59,577 nt of DNA, from positions 1 through 59,577 of the forward strand of contig NZ_NKUG01000035.1 in assembly GCF_014845095.1 (NCBI RefSeq), in the 5' to 3' direction. Both the position numbers and the translations under genes were made by a program. Of this stretch, positions 36,286 to 49,340 are shown piece after piece; positions within the stretch are counted from its first letter, which is position 1; the number at the start of each line of letters is the position of its first letter. The notes below the pieces were generated by a model, which did not search any database, was not told the DNA's origin, and worked only from the letters and a program-made list of their open reading frames with translations. The stretch is from Methylobacterium bullatum (lineage in GTDB: Bacteria > Pseudomonadota > Alphaproteobacteria > Rhizobiales > Beijerinckiaceae).

Positions 36286-39200
36286 ATGAACGCGCCGAGC
36301 CCAGCCAAGATCTCCGCCGAGCGGACCGAAGCCGGAACCGTGGCGCTGCCTGCGGGCCTTGCCCCCCGCGCCGAGGGGCCGCGCATCTACAACCTGTTCC
36401 CCCTCCTCGTCGGACGGGTCTCGGCCTGGACGGCGGAGCTTCCCCGCATTGCCGGGATGGGGTTCGACTGGATCTACCTCAACCCGTTCCACCAGACCGG
36501 CGGCTCGCGCAGCCTCTACGCGGTCTCCGATCCGGACCGGCTCGACGAGCGGTTCCGTGACGATGACGGCACCTCGGACGACGAGCAGATCCGTCGCTTC
36601 TGCGCCGCCGCCGCGGCGCACGGCATGGGCGTGATGACCGACCTCGTCATCAACCACACGGCCAAGGACGGCCCCCTGGCGCGGGAGCGGCCGGACCTGT
36701 TCCTGCGCGACGAGGCCGGCAACATCGAGAGCCCGGCGGCCGTCGATCCGGACGATCCGTCGATCCGCACGGTCTGGGGCGACCTCGCCGAGTTGAACTA
36801 CCATTCGGCGGGTGCGCGCGAGGAGCTGACCCGGCTCTGGGCCGGCTACATCAACCGGATGCAGGACCTCGGCGTCGGCGGGTTCCGCTGCGACGCCGCC
36901 TACAAGGTGCCGCCGGACGTCTGGCGCAGCCTGATCGGCGCCGCCAAGGCGCTGGAGCCCGATTGCCTGTTCGCCGCCGAGACCCTGGGCTGCACTTTCG
37001 AGGAGGCCCAGGCCACGGCGGGTGCGGGTTTCGACTATCTGTTCAATTCCTTCGCTTGGTGGGACCTGAAGGCGCCGTGGGCGCTCGAGCAGTACGACCG
37101 CCTGCGCGTGATCGCCCCCTCCATCGCCTTCCCCGAGAACCACGACATGCCCCGCCTCGCCGCCGGCCTCGGCGGTAGCGCGGAGGCTGTGGCGCGGCAC
37201 CTGAAGGCGCGCTACGCCCTGGCCGCGTTCTTCTCGGCCGGCGTGCTCCTGCCCATCGGCTACGAATGGGGCTACCGCCGCGCCCTGCACGTGGTCGAGA
37301 CCACCCCGGATTCCCGCGAGACCGACACCGGCATCGACATTTCCGGTTATGTGAAGGCGATCAACGCCCTGAAGGCCAGCCTCGCCTCCGCCAATGTGGA
37401 GGGCGCGCAGTCCCGCATCTCCGCGCCGGATGCGGATTACGTGGCGCTCCTGAAATTCGATACCGGGCACGGTGCCTCCGCGCGCCACGCCACCCTCGTC
37501 CTGTTCAATCCCGGCTCCACTGCGGTGGCGGTGGAGGCCGGGCCGCTGGTGGCGCGGACGGGCGGCATGCTCGACCGCTTCAAGGACGTCACCCCCGAGG
37601 CGGAGCCCATCGACTTCCTCCCCGGCACGAGCCTCGACCTCGCGCCCGGAGAGATCCGCATCCTCGCCGCCGAACGGCGGGTGGTGGCGAAGCCCCCGGC
37701 TCCCTCGACCCCGTCGGGCGAAGGCCGCGTCGTCATCGAGGCGGTCTCGCCCGAGATCGACGGGGGCCGCTCCCCGGTCAAGCGCGTGGTCGGCGAGCAG
37801 GTGGCGGTCTCCGCCGACATCTTCAGCGACGGCCACGAGATCATCGATGCCGCGATCCTGTCGCGCGTCGTCGGCGAGGAGGAATGGCGCCGGGACCGCA
37901 TGGTGTTCGTGGACAACGACCGCTGGAGCGGCTCCTTCCCCCTCGAGCACAATGCCCGCTACGAATTCACCATTGAGGCCTGGCGCGATGCCTTCTCGTC
38001 CTGGATCCGCGACACGCTGAAGAAGCGCGATGCGGGCGTGGACGTGCGCCTGGAGACCATTGAGGGCGTGACCTTCGTGCAGGGGGCGGCCGACCTCGCC
38101 ACCGGACCGGACCAGGCTCGGCTCCAGGCCATCGTCTCGGCTCTCGCGGCCGAAAAGACCGGATCGGCGGCGCAGCTCGACCTCATCCTCGCGCCCGAGA
38201 CCGCGTCCCTGATCCGCAAGCATGCCGAGCGGGTCAACCGCTCGCGTTATCCGGTGAACGTTCCGGTGATCGCCGACCGTCTCGCGGCCCGCTTCTCGGC
38301 CTGGTACGAGATCTTTCCGCGCTCGCAATCCATGGACGTCAACCGCCACGGCACGTTCGACGACGTGATCCGGCGCCTGCCCGAGATCCGCGAACTCGGC
38401 TTCGACGTGCTCTACTTCACGCCGATCCACCCGATCGGGAAGACCAACCGCAAGGGCAAGAACAATACCCTCACGGCTCTCGAAGGCGATGTCGGCTCCG
38501 TCTATGCGGTCGGTTCGGAGGCGGGTGGGCATGAGGCGGTTCACCCCGAACTCGGCACCCTCGACGATTTCCGCCGTCTGGTCGCGGCCAGCCACGCCTA
38601 CGGCATGGAGATCGCCCTCGATTTCGCGATCCAGTGCTCGCCGGACCACCCGTGGATCAAGAACCACCCGGAATGGTTCGAGTGGCGCCCCGACGGCACG
38701 CTGAAATTCGCCGAGAACCCGCCCAAGAAGTACGAGGACATCTCCAACGTCCACTTCTACGGTGGCGCGCTGCCCTCGCTCTGGATCGAGCTGCGCGACA
38801 TCGTCATGGGCTGGGCCGAACTCGGCGCCCGCATCTTCCGGGTCGACAACCCCCACACCAAGCCGATTCCGTTCTGGGAATGGATGATCGGGCAGGTGAA
38901 CGCGCGCTATCCCGACGTGATCTTCCTCGCCGAGGCCTTCACCCGGCCGAAGATGATGAAGAAGCTCGCCAAGGCCGGCTATCAGCAGAGCTACACCTAC
39001 TTCACCTGGCGCAACACGAAGCAGGAGCTCATCGACTATTCCACCGAGCTCGCCGGCGAGATGGGGGAGTATTACCGGCCGAACTTCTTCGCCAACACGC
39101 CGGACATCAACCCGGTCTATCTCCAGACCAGCGGCCGCGCCGGATTCATCGTGCGGGCGACGCTCGCGGCCACCCTGTCCTCGGTCTACGGCATCTATAA

Positions 39201-39669
39201 CGGCTTCGAGATGTGCGAGGCAGCGCCGTATCCGGGCAAGGAAGAGTATCTCAATTCAGAGAAATACGAGCTGAAGGCCTGGGACTACCACGCGCCGGGC
39301 AACATCCGTGCGCACATCATCAAGCTCAACCGGATCCGGCAGGAGAACCCGGCGCTCTGGGACTTCCGCAACGTCATCTTCACGGGGGCCTATAACGACC
39401 AGATCGTCGCCTATGCCAAGACGACGCCCGAAGGCGACAACTGCATCTTCGTGATGGTCAATCTCGATCCTAAGAACCGTCAGGAATGCACCTACGAGGT
39501 GCCGCTCTGGCTCCTCGGAGAGCCCGATGACGGCGCCGTCGAGGTGGAGGACCTGCTGCTCGGCTATAAATTCGAGCTGCGCGGCAAGTCCCACCGCATC
39601 GCCCTCGATCCGGCGGAGCGGTCCGTGGTGATCTGGCGTCTACGCGCGCCCCGCCGGGTTGCGGAGTAG
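36286..39669 (+). CDS. glgE: Maltose-1-phosphate maltosyltransferase GlgE with N-terminal GH13 domain
   Basis: 1127-residue protein with two GH13 units. Residues 1 to about 430 are an alpha-amylase-like barrel with D203 (GFRCDAAYKVP), E232 (LFAAETLG) and D287 (PENHD). From about 460 to the end is GlgE, which adds maltosyl units from alpha-maltose 1-phosphate to glucan: its N-terminal DUF3416 region, then D854 (FRVDNPHTKP), E883 (FLAEAFTRP) and D940 (NTPDINP). The 29 and 57 residue spacings equal those of the Streptomyces GlgE triad. ACGGAG lies 5 nt before the ATG. It lies between TreY and TreS-maltokinase, the source of its substrate. What the extra barrel does is unknown. Confidence 0.93.
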   Translation: MNAPSPAKISAERTEAGTVALPAGLAPRAEGPRIYNLFPLLVGRVSAWTAELPRIAGMGFDWIYLNPFHQTGGSRSLYAVSDPDRLDERFRDDDGTSDDEQIRRFCAAAAAHGMGVMTDLVINHTAKDGPLARERPDLFLRDEAGNIESPAAVDPDDPSIRTVWGDLAELNYHSAGAREELTRLWAGYINRMQDLGVGGFRCDAAYKVPPDVWRSLIGAAKALEPDCLFAAETLGCTFEEAQATAGAGFDYLFNSFAWWDLKAPWALEQYDRLRVIAPSIAFPENHDMPRLAAGLGGSAEAVARHLKARYALAAFFSAGVLLPIGYEWGYRRALHVVETTPDSRETDTGIDISGYVKAINALKASLASANVEGAQSRISAPDADYVALLKFDTGHGASARHATLVLFNPGSTAVAVEAGPLVARTGGMLDRFKDVTPEAEPIDFLPGTSLDLAPGEIRILAAERRVVAKPPAPSTPSGEGRVVIEAVSPEIDGGRSPVKRVVGEQVAVSADIFSDGHEIIDAAILSRVVGEEEWRRDRMVFVDNDRWSGSFPLEHNARYEFTIEAWRDAFSSWIRDTLKKRDAGVDVRLETIEGVTFVQGAADLATGPDQARLQAIVSALAAEKTGSAAQLDLILAPETASLIRKHAERVNRSRYPVNVPVIADRLAARFSAWYEIFPRSQSMDVNRHGTFDDVIRRLPEIRELGFDVLYFTPIHPIGKTNRKGKNNTLTALEGDVGSVYAVGSEAGGHEAVHPELGTLDDFRRLVAASHAYGMEIALDFAIQCSPDHPWIKNHPEWFEWRPDGTLKFAENPPKKYEDISNVHFYGGALPSLWIELRDIVMGWAELGARIFRVDNPHTKPIPFWEWMIGQVNARYPDVIFLAEAFTRPKMMKKLAKAGYQQSYTYFTWRNTKQELIDYSTELAGEMGEYYRPNFFANTPDINPVYLQTSGRAGFIVRATLAATLSSVYGIYNGFEMCEAAPYPGKEEYLNSEKYELKAWDYHAPGNIRAHIIKLNRIRQENPALWDFRNVIFTGAYNDQIVAYAKTTPEGDNCIFVMVNLDPKNRQECTYEVPLWLLGEPDDGAVEVEDLLLGYKFELRGKSHRIALDPAERSVVIWRLRAPRRVAE

Positions 39670-39838
39670 CGGCCCGCGTGTCAGCACAAAACTTCGAGTT
39701 TTCAGCCGTCCGTCGCGTTGTCGCCCAGAAGCTGGTGCCAAAGCTGCGGCCGACGCGGCTGGCACCGTTCGCATCCGCGACCGGTGCCGCTGTGACGCCG
39801 AACACGCCCTTGAACCCGACGCATGAGGCAACGACGCG

Positions 39839-43096
<3,258 letters not shown>

Positions 43097-45409
43097 ATGA
43101 CGGATATCGACGAGAGCCTGGCGAAGACGTCCGAGCAGGAGCGGAAGCGGTCCGAACGGATCGCGGACCGCTCGGCCGCGTCGGGGAGTTCCCGCCAGGC
43201 CGATGCCGATACGTCGACCGTTCAGGGCGTCCATCCGGACGCGGTCGCCGCGGTGATGAGGGCGGATCACGGCGATCCGTTCTCCGTGCTCGGCCCTCAC
43301 CAGATCGGCCCCGGCCTCTGGGAAGTGCGGGTCATCCTGCCCGAGGCGAAGTCGGCGACCCTTCTCACCGCCGGCAAGCGCATCCCGTTCGAGCGGCGCC
43401 ACCAGGACGGGTTCTACGCCGCCCGCGTGCAGAGCGAGGGGCGTCCGCTCTACGAACTCGCGGTGGAGGGCTGGGACGGCACCGAGCGCACGCGCCACGA
43501 CCCCTATAGCTTCGGCTCGTCGCTGCATCAGCAGGACATCGACAACCTGCGCGAGATCGGCAGCGACGTGACCTATCGGGTGCTCGGCGCCCAATCCATG
43601 GTGCTCGACGGCATCGACGGCTTCCGCTTCGCGGTCTGGGCGCCCAATGCCCGCCGGGTGAGCATCGTCGGCGATTTCAACGAGTGGGACGGTCGCCGCC
43701 ACCCCATGCGGCTCTGGCAGACCGGCGGCATCTGGGAACTGTTCGTCCCGGGCCTGCGCGCCGGCGTCCACTACAAGTTCGAGATCCGCGGACCCGACGG
43801 GTCGCTCCTGCCGCTCAAGGCCGATCCCGTCGCCTTCGCAGCGCAGAAGCCGCCCGAGACCGCCTCCGTGCTCCAGGGCACGAACGCGCCCGTCTGGAGC
43901 GACGGCAAGTGGATGGCGACGCGGGGCGAGAAGGACCCTCGCCACACCGCCATCTCGATCTACGAGGTGCATCTCGGCTCCTGGGCGCGCGTCGCCGAGG
44001 AGGGCAACCGCTACCTGACCTACAAGGAGTTGGGCGAGCGCCTGATCCCCTACGTCAAGGAGATGGGCTTCACCCATATCGAGATGCTGCCGATCACGGA
44101 GTATCCGTTCGACGGCTCATGGGGCTACCAGCCGGTCTCGCTGTTCGCGCCGACGAGCCGCTTCGGAACGCCGGACGATTTCGCGGCCTTCGTCGACACG
44201 GCCCACGAGGCCGGCATCGGCGTGATGCTGGACTGGGTGCCGGGCCACTTCCCCCTCGACGCCCACGGCCTCGGCCAGTTCGACGGGACGCATCTCTATG
44301 AGCATGCCGACCCGCGCCAGGGATTCCACCAGGACTGGGGGACCTACATCTACAATTTCGGCCGCACGGAAGTGTCGAGCTTCCTCGCCGCCAATGCCCG
44401 GTTCTGGCTCGAGCATTATCATCTCGACGGTCTGCGCGTGGATGCCGTCGCCTCCATGCTCTACCTCGACTATTCGCGCCGGCAGGGCGAGTGGATCCCC
44501 AACCAGTACGGCGGTAACGAGAATCTCGACGCCATCAACTTCCTGCGCAAGACCAACGAGGCGACCTACAGCCACGCGCCGGGCACGATGACGATCGCCG
44601 AGGAATCCACCTCCTGGCCGGGCGTCTCCCACCCGACCTATACGGGCGGACTCGGCTTCGGCTTCAAGTGGAACATGGGGTGGATGCACGACACCCTGGA
44701 ATTCATGTCGAAGCAGACGATCCATCGCCGCTATCACCACCACGACCTGACCTTCGGGCTGCTCTACGCCTTCTCCGAGAACTTCATCCTGCCGCTGTCG
44801 CATGACGAAGTCGTCCATGGAAAAGGCTCGCTGCTGGACAAGATGCCGGGCGACCGCTGGCAGAAATTCGCGAATCTGCGCGCCTATTTCGGCTACATGT
44901 GGGGCCATCCGGGCAAGAAGCTGCTCTTCATGGGCGGCGAGTTCGGCCAGCAGAAAGAGTGGAACCACAACCAGAGCCTCGACTGGCACCTGCTCGACGA
45001 TCCTCTGCATCGCGGCGTGAAGGATCTCGTCCGCGACCTGAACCGCCTCTACACCTCGACGCCCGCCCTCCACGTGAGGGATTGCGAGGCCGCCGGCTTC
45101 CAGTGGCTGGTCTCCGACGACCAGGACAACAGCGTCATCGCCTGGGCACGCAAGGGCACGAATCCGGGTGAGGTCGCCGTCGTCGTCTCTAACTTCACGC
45201 CGATTCCGCGTGAGGGATATCGGATCGGCGTGCCGGAGGCCGGGTTCTACCGCGAGGCGATCAACTCGGATTCCGAGCGCTATGGCGGCTCGAACGTCGG
45301 CAATATGGGCGGCGTCCAGGCGGAGCCGGTGGAGAGCCACGGCCAGCCCTATTCGCTGGTTCTCGCAGCGCCGCCGCTCGGGACGATGATCTTCGTGCGC
45401 GAGGGCTGA
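43097..45409 (+). CDS. glgB: 1,4-alpha-glucan branching enzyme
   Basis: 770-residue GH13 branching enzyme that forms alpha-1,6 branches in the growing glucan. An N-terminal CBM48 region is visible ([29 protein letters not shown]), then the barrel with D449 ([15 protein letters not shown]), E502 ([10 protein letters not shown]) and D570 ([11 protein letters not shown]); spacings of 53 and 68 are those of the E. coli enzyme. The ATG immediately follows the treS stop, so the two are translationally coupled. A strong terminator ends the run of same-strand genes. Confidence 0.97.
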   Translation: MTDIDESLAKTSEQERKRSERIADRSAASGSSRQADADTSTVQGVHPDAVAAVMRADHGDPFSVLGPHQIGPGLWEVRVILPEAKSATLLTAGKRIPFERRHQDGFYAARVQSEGRPLYELAVEGWDGTERTRHDPYSFGSSLHQQDIDNLREIGSDVTYRVLGAQSMVLDGIDGFRFAVWAPNARRVSIVGDFNEWDGRRHPMRLWQTGGIWELFVPGLRAGVHYKFEIRGPDGSLLPLKADPVAFAAQKPPETASVLQGTNAPVWSDGKWMATRGEKDPRHTAISIYEVHLGSWARVAEEGNRYLTYKELGERLIPYVKEMGFTHIEMLPITEYPFDGSWGYQPVSLFAPTSRFGTPDDFAAFVDTAHEAGIGVMLDWVPGHFPLDAHGLGQFDGTHLYEHADPRQGFHQDWGTYIYNFGRTEVSSFLAANARFWLEHYHLDGLRVDAVASMLYLDYSRRQGEWIPNQYGGNENLDAINFLRKTNEATYSHAPGTMTIAEESTSWPGVSHPTYTGGLGFGFKWNMGWMHDTLEFMSKQTIHRRYHHHDLTFGLLYAFSENFILPLSHDEVVHGKGSLLDKMPGDRWQKFANLRAYFGYMWGHPGKKLLFMGGEFGQQKEWNHNQSLDWHLLDDPLHRGVKDLVRDLNRLYTSTPALHVRDCEAAGFQWLVSDDQDNSVIAWARKGTNPGEVAVVVSNFTPIPREGYRIGVPEAGFYREAINSDSERYGGSNVGNMGGVQAEPVESHGQPYSLVLAAPPLGTMIFVREG

Positions 45410-45443
45410 GATCGGCCCGTGTCATCGGGATAGTATGAGAAAG

Positions 45444-45474
45444 GGCGCCGGTTCGATGAACCGGCGCCTTTTTT
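45444..45474 (+). terminator. Strong intrinsic terminator after glgB
   Basis: A perfect 11-bp GC-rich stem GGCGCCGGTTC / GAACCGGCGCC around GAT is followed by TTTTTT. It lies about 34 bp after the glgB stop. Confidence 0.95.
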
Positions 45475-45540
45475 GTTTGAGGCTGTTTGATCGGATCGCT
45501 TAACCGGTGCTCTCGCCAAAGTAGAGCATCCCACCAGACC

Positions 45541-45653
45541 ACCTCATCCTGAGGTGCCGGAGCGCAGCGGAGGCCTCGAAGGAGTACTCCAGTTCGCGCA
45601 GTGGCTTCTGGAACTCTCCTTCGAGGCCGCTACGCAGCACCTCAGGATGAGGT
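45541..45653. repeat. Dispersed palindromic repeat, family A copy 3
   Basis: 113 bp imperfect palindrome with end arms ACCTCATCCTGAGGTGC and GCACCTCAGGATGAGGT, and the same internal CCTCGAAGGAG pair as the copies at 10028-10139 and 22270-22384. It lies between the convergent glgB and glgA genes. Confidence 0.9.
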
Positions 45654-45715
45654 AAAGCTTTGGACAGACAACACAAATCGGCTCGTCGGACGCAAGATTG
45701 CTCCGAGGCAGACGA

Positions 45716-47248
45716 TCAGACCGTGCGGGCGCGAAGACCGCCGCCATTGCCCAGCGCGCGGGCGTAGAGCGCCGAGTAGTCCATGGCCGCGCCGTCCCAG
45801 GTGAAGGAGCGGGACATGGCGCGGCGGCGCATGGCGTTGAGGCGCTTCTTCTCGCCGAACGTGTCGAGGGCGCGGCGGACGGCGCCGAGGAACCCCTTCT
45901 GCGAGGCTTCGCCGAAGGTGAAGCCGGTCACGCCGTCCTCCACCGTGTCGGCGAGGCCGCCGGTGCGACGCACGATCGGCAGAGAGCCGAAACGCTGGGC
46001 GTACATCTGCGCGAGGCCGCAGGGTTCGAAGCGCGAGGGCATCAGCAGGAAGTCGCTTCCGGCGAACATCCGCCGGGCTTCCTTCTCCTCGAACCCCACC
46101 TGGACCCCGACGGCATCCGGATGGCGGCGGGCGAGATCGCTCAACGCAGTCTCGAACCGGCGCTCGCCCTCGCCGATGACGACGATCTGGCCGCCCTCGG
46201 CCACGATGGTCTCGGCCGCGCTGAGGCTGAGGTCGATGCCCTTCTGGTGGACCAGGCGCGAGACGATGGCGAAGAGCGGGCCGCGCGAGACGGCGAGGCC
46301 GAAATGGCGGCGGACCGTCTCGGCATTGGCGCGCTTGCCCTTCCAGTCGTCGGCCTCGAAGCGGGTGGCGAGGTGCGGATCGGTGCGCGGGTCCCAGCTC
46401 TCGTCGATCCCGTTGAGGATGCCGGCCAGCCGCCCCTGTGCGGCGCGGGTGCGCAGGAGGCCGTCGAGGCCGCAGCCGGATTCCGGCATCATGATCTCGC
46501 GGGCATAGGTCTCGCTCACCGTGGTGACGTGCGAGGCGTAATAGATGCCGGCCTTGAGGAAGGAGAGATGCCCGTAGAACTCGCAGCCATCCATCTGGAA
46601 GGCCCCGTCCGGGATGCCGAGGCGACCGAGGGAATCGCTCGGGAACAGGCCCTGATAGGCGAGGTTGTGGATCGTCAGGACGCTGGGGACGCGCTGCCCG
46701 GTCCATTCGAGATAGGCGGGGGCGAGCGCCGTCTGCCAGTCGTTGAGGTGAAGCAGGTCGGCCGACCAGGACGGGTCGACCCCGCCGGTCAGTTCCGCAG
46801 CCGCGAGGCTGAGGCGCGCGAAGCGCAGGTCGTTGTCGCGAAAATCGCCCTGCGCGTCGCCATAGGGCGTGCCGTCGCGCTGGTAGAGGTCGGAACTCAG
46901 GATGATGTAGACCTTGAGGCCGTCACCCGTCTCGATGAGCCCGAGATCGCAGGGCGGGATGCCGGCATGGCCGCGCAGATGGGCGACGACGGGGATGTGA
47001 TCGAACCGGTCCACCACCTGGCGATAGCCGGGGATGAGGACACGAACATCGTAATGGCGGCGCAGCGACCGGGGCAGGGCGCCGGCGACCTCGCCCAGAC
47101 CGCCGGTCTTGACGAAATCCGCCATCTCCGGGGTCGCGTAGAGGATGCGCGGCTGGAGCGAAAGGCCCCGAATTACCTCGGCGTCGGCCGCGCCGGAGGC
47201 GAAAATCGGCGAGGCGAGGTCGGCACTGGAGGTGGTCGTCGCCGGCAT
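45716..47248 (-). CDS. glgA: Glycogen synthase (GT5)
   Basis: 510-residue glycosyltransferase family 5 enzyme that extends alpha-1,4-glucan from ADP-glucose. The nucleotide-sugar-binding KTGGLGEV motif is at FVKTGGLGEVAGALP, followed by LHLNDWQTALAP, TIHNLAYQGLFP and the C-terminal ARRMFAGSDFLLMPSRFEPCGLAQMYAQRFGSLPIVRRTGGLADTV. The start MPATTTSS gives a sensible length; the in-frame codons upstream look non-coding. The alpha-glucosidase gene lies 146 bp upstream on the same strand. No glgC is in the window, so the source of ADP-glucose is elsewhere. Confidence 0.95.
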   Translation of the reverse strand: MPATTTSSADLASPIFASGAADAEVIRGLSLQPRILYATPEMADFVKTGGLGEVAGALPRSLRRHYDVRVLIPGYRQVVDRFDHIPVVAHLRGHAGIPPCDLGLIETGDGLKVYIILSSDLYQRDGTPYGDAQGDFRDNDLRFARLSLAAAELTGGVDPSWSADLLHLNDWQTALAPAYLEWTGQRVPSVLTIHNLAYQGLFPSDSLGRLGIPDGAFQMDGCEFYGHLSFLKAGIYYASHVTTVSETYAREIMMPESGCGLDGLLRTRAAQGRLAGILNGIDESWDPRTDPHLATRFEADDWKGKRANAETVRRHFGLAVSRGPLFAIVSRLVHQKGIDLSLSAAETIVAEGGQIVVIGEGERRFETALSDLARRHPDAVGVQVGFEEKEARRMFAGSDFLLMPSRFEPCGLAQMYAQRFGSLPIVRRTGGLADTVEDGVTGFTFGEASQKGFLGAVRRALDTFGEKKRLNAMRRRAMSRSFTWDGAAMDYSALYARALGNGGGLRARTV

Positions 47249-47333
47249 ATGATGGAGACCTCTAGGGCAGATCGTGCTCTTCGCGATGCACAACTCAAGC
47301 CACTGGGTCGGTTAATACTACGTTCAGTTTGCT

Positions 47334-47370
47334 GCGGCGCGGGGAAAATGTCGCGCCGCGATAGTTTTTT
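47334..47370 (+). other. Hairpin with T-run on the strand opposite glgA and the glucosidase
   Basis: GCGGCGCG (47334-47341) pairs with CGCGCCGC (47352-47359) and is followed five bases later by TTTTTT (47365-47370), read on the plus strand. No plus-strand gene ends here; both flanking genes are on the minus strand. Confidence 0.5.
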
Positions 47371-47394
47371 CGGCCTCCCTCGGCTCCGCCGCCT

Positions 47395-49020
47395 TCAGTC
47401 AGGGTGCCGGAGCAGGATCACGCCCTCGTTTCCGGCCATGTCGAGCACCTCCGAGGCGCCGATATCGGCTCGTCCGGGATGGGTGGAGAGGAGGACGCTC
47501 CAGCCTGATTCGCCCGCCAGCGGGAACCGGACCGGCCAGCCCGAGAAGTTCAGTACGATCCGCACGGTCTCGCCGGCCTCCACCCTCTCATAGGCGAGGA
47601 CGTGGTCGAGCCCGTCCGTATCGAGCCTGCGGTAGCTTCCCACCGCCAGGGCCGGATAGGCGCGGCGGAGATGCAGGAGCCTCCGGTAGAGGGTGAGGAT
47701 CGAGGTGGAATCGTCGCGCAGGGCCTCGACATGCCGCCTGTCCCGGTCGGCGCTCAAGGGCAACCAGGGTTCGGCCTCGCTGAAGCCGGCATGCTCGGTG
47801 TCGTCCCACTGCATCGGGGTCCGTTCCGGGTCGCGGCCATGGCCCGGCTCGTTGAAGCCCCAGGGGTCTCGCATCCGCTCCGGCGGGATCTCCACATGGG
47901 CGAGGCCGATCTCGTCGCCGTAATAGACCGTGGGTGTGCCGCGTAAGGTGAGGAGGAGGATCGCCGCGATCCGCGCCTGCGCCTCGCCGATCCGTGCGGC
48001 GATGCGGGGCTGGTCGTGGTTGCCCAGCACCCAGTTCGGCCAGCCGCCGGGGGGCAGCGCCTCCTCGTACTCGTCCACCAGGGCCGCCACGGCATCGGCC
48101 TGCCACGGGGTCTGGATCAGCTGGAAGTTGAACGGCAGGTCGACGCCGGTCAGACCGGGGCCGTAATAAGCCACCAGCCGCTCGATCGGCAGGTAGATCT
48201 CGCCGATCAGCACCCGGTCGTCGTAACCGTCCAGCACGCGGCGCATGCCGGCGATGATGTCGAACACTTCCGGGCGGTCGGCGGAATAGACCTGATCGAA
48301 CCGGTTGATCTCCGGCTGTTCAGGGTGGAAGGCGGGGTTCGCCGGATTGTCGCGAAAGCCCTCGTCCTTCATCAGGTGCCAGATCACGTCGACGCGGAAC
48401 CCGTCGATCCCCCGGTCGAGCCAGAAACGCAGGACGTCGTGCATCGCTTCCCGCACCGCCGGGTTGCGCCAGTTCAGGTCGGGCTGCTGGCTCAGGAACG
48501 CGTGGTAGTAATATTGGCCGCTGGGCTCGTCGAAGGTCCAGGCCGGGCCGCCGAAATTGCTCAGCCAGTTGTTGGGCGGCCCGCCATCCGGCGCCGGATC
48601 GCGCCAGATGTACCAGTCCCGCCGCGGATTCTCGCGCGAGGCGCGGCTCTCGGTGAACCACGGATGCGCGATGGAAGAGTGGTTCGGCACGAAGTCGAGG
48701 ATGACCCTGAGCCGGCGGGCATGGGCCTCCGCGATCAGCGCGTCGAGGTCGGCGAGGCTGCCGAAGAGCGGGTCGACGCCGCAATAATCGGCGACGTCGT
48801 AGCCGTAATCCGCCATGGGCGAGGGATAGATCGGCGAGATCCAGACGGCGTCGACGCCGAGCCAGGCGAGATAGTCGAGCCGGCGCGTGATGCCGGGAAG
48901 ATCGCCGACACCGTCGCCATTGGTGTCCTGAAACGAACGCGGATAGACCTGATAGACGGTCCCCCGCTTCCACCAGACGGCTTTCGCCAGATCCGGAACA
49001 GTCGTCTCGCCTGACGTCAT
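47395..49020 (-). CDS. GH13 alpha-glucosidase (oligo-1,6-glucosidase-like)
   Basis: 541-residue cytoplasmic GH13 enzyme releasing glucose from short alpha-glucosides. The catalytic residues are D211 (GIDGFRVDVIW), E274 (VLIGEIYLP) and D336 (LGNHDQPR); the calcium-loop sequence DTNGDGVGD and the GDLPGITRRLDYL block are typical of the oligo-1,6-glucosidase/alpha-glucosidase group. Val212 right after the nucleophile is the residue linked to alpha-1,6 preference in isomaltases, where alpha-1,4 enzymes have Thr or Ala, so isomaltose-type substrates are likely. It is upstream of glgA on the same strand and divergent from glgP. Confidence 0.9.
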   Translation of the reverse strand: MTSGETTVPDLAKAVWWKRGTVYQVYPRSFQDTNGDGVGDLPGITRRLDYLAWLGVDAVWISPIYPSPMADYGYDVADYCGVDPLFGSLADLDALIAEAHARRLRVILDFVPNHSSIAHPWFTESRASRENPRRDWYIWRDPAPDGGPPNNWLSNFGGPAWTFDEPSGQYYYHAFLSQQPDLNWRNPAVREAMHDVLRFWLDRGIDGFRVDVIWHLMKDEGFRDNPANPAFHPEQPEINRFDQVYSADRPEVFDIIAGMRRVLDGYDDRVLIGEIYLPIERLVAYYGPGLTGVDLPFNFQLIQTPWQADAVAALVDEYEEALPPGGWPNWVLGNHDQPRIAARIGEAQARIAAILLLTLRGTPTVYYGDEIGLAHVEIPPERMRDPWGFNEPGHGRDPERTPMQWDDTEHAGFSEAEPWLPLSADRDRRHVEALRDDSTSILTLYRRLLHLRRAYPALAVGSYRRLDTDGLDHVLAYERVEAGETVRIVLNFSGWPVRFPLAGESGWSVLLSTHPGRADIGASEVLDMAGNEGVILLRHPD

Positions 49021-49154
49021 CCGCCCCCCGATTCACACCCCGATGCCGGTCACAGCCTAGCCTGTGGCGGAGCACCAAGCGACCCCGCCCCGGGCCTCCT
49101 TCCCGCTGCCGCGCCAGCGCGCTTCCGCCGCATTCATGAAACCTTCAGCGCTAA

Positions 49155-49340
49155 ATGGTCTCATTCCCGCACGGTTTGGATGGGAGACAGGCGAATCGCG
49201 GGGACCGGTCACCGCCAGCGGGATCGGTCGATCCCGGAAGTCCGACCTGTCCATAGCGACGCCGCCGCACGGTCACCGCCGGAAGAAGCGGGTGCCGAAC
49301 AGCGCTCTGCGGCAGCGACACTGAGGGGGAATGAGACCAT
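49155..49340 (+). promoter_or_regulatory. glgP leader with long-range inverted repeat over the start codon
   Basis: ATGGTCTCATTCCC (49155-49168) is the exact reverse complement of GGGAATGAGACCAT (49327-49340). The downstream arm covers the glgP ribosome-binding region (GAGGGGGAATGAGACC) and the first two bases of its ATG. If the transcript starts upstream of 49155, pairing would hide the start site. Confidence 0.5.

Noticed and set aside
36124..38856. A 910-codon minus-strand frame
   Set aside because: Antisense of glgE, which has intact catalytic motifs in the plus frame; no domain is seen in the antisense translation.
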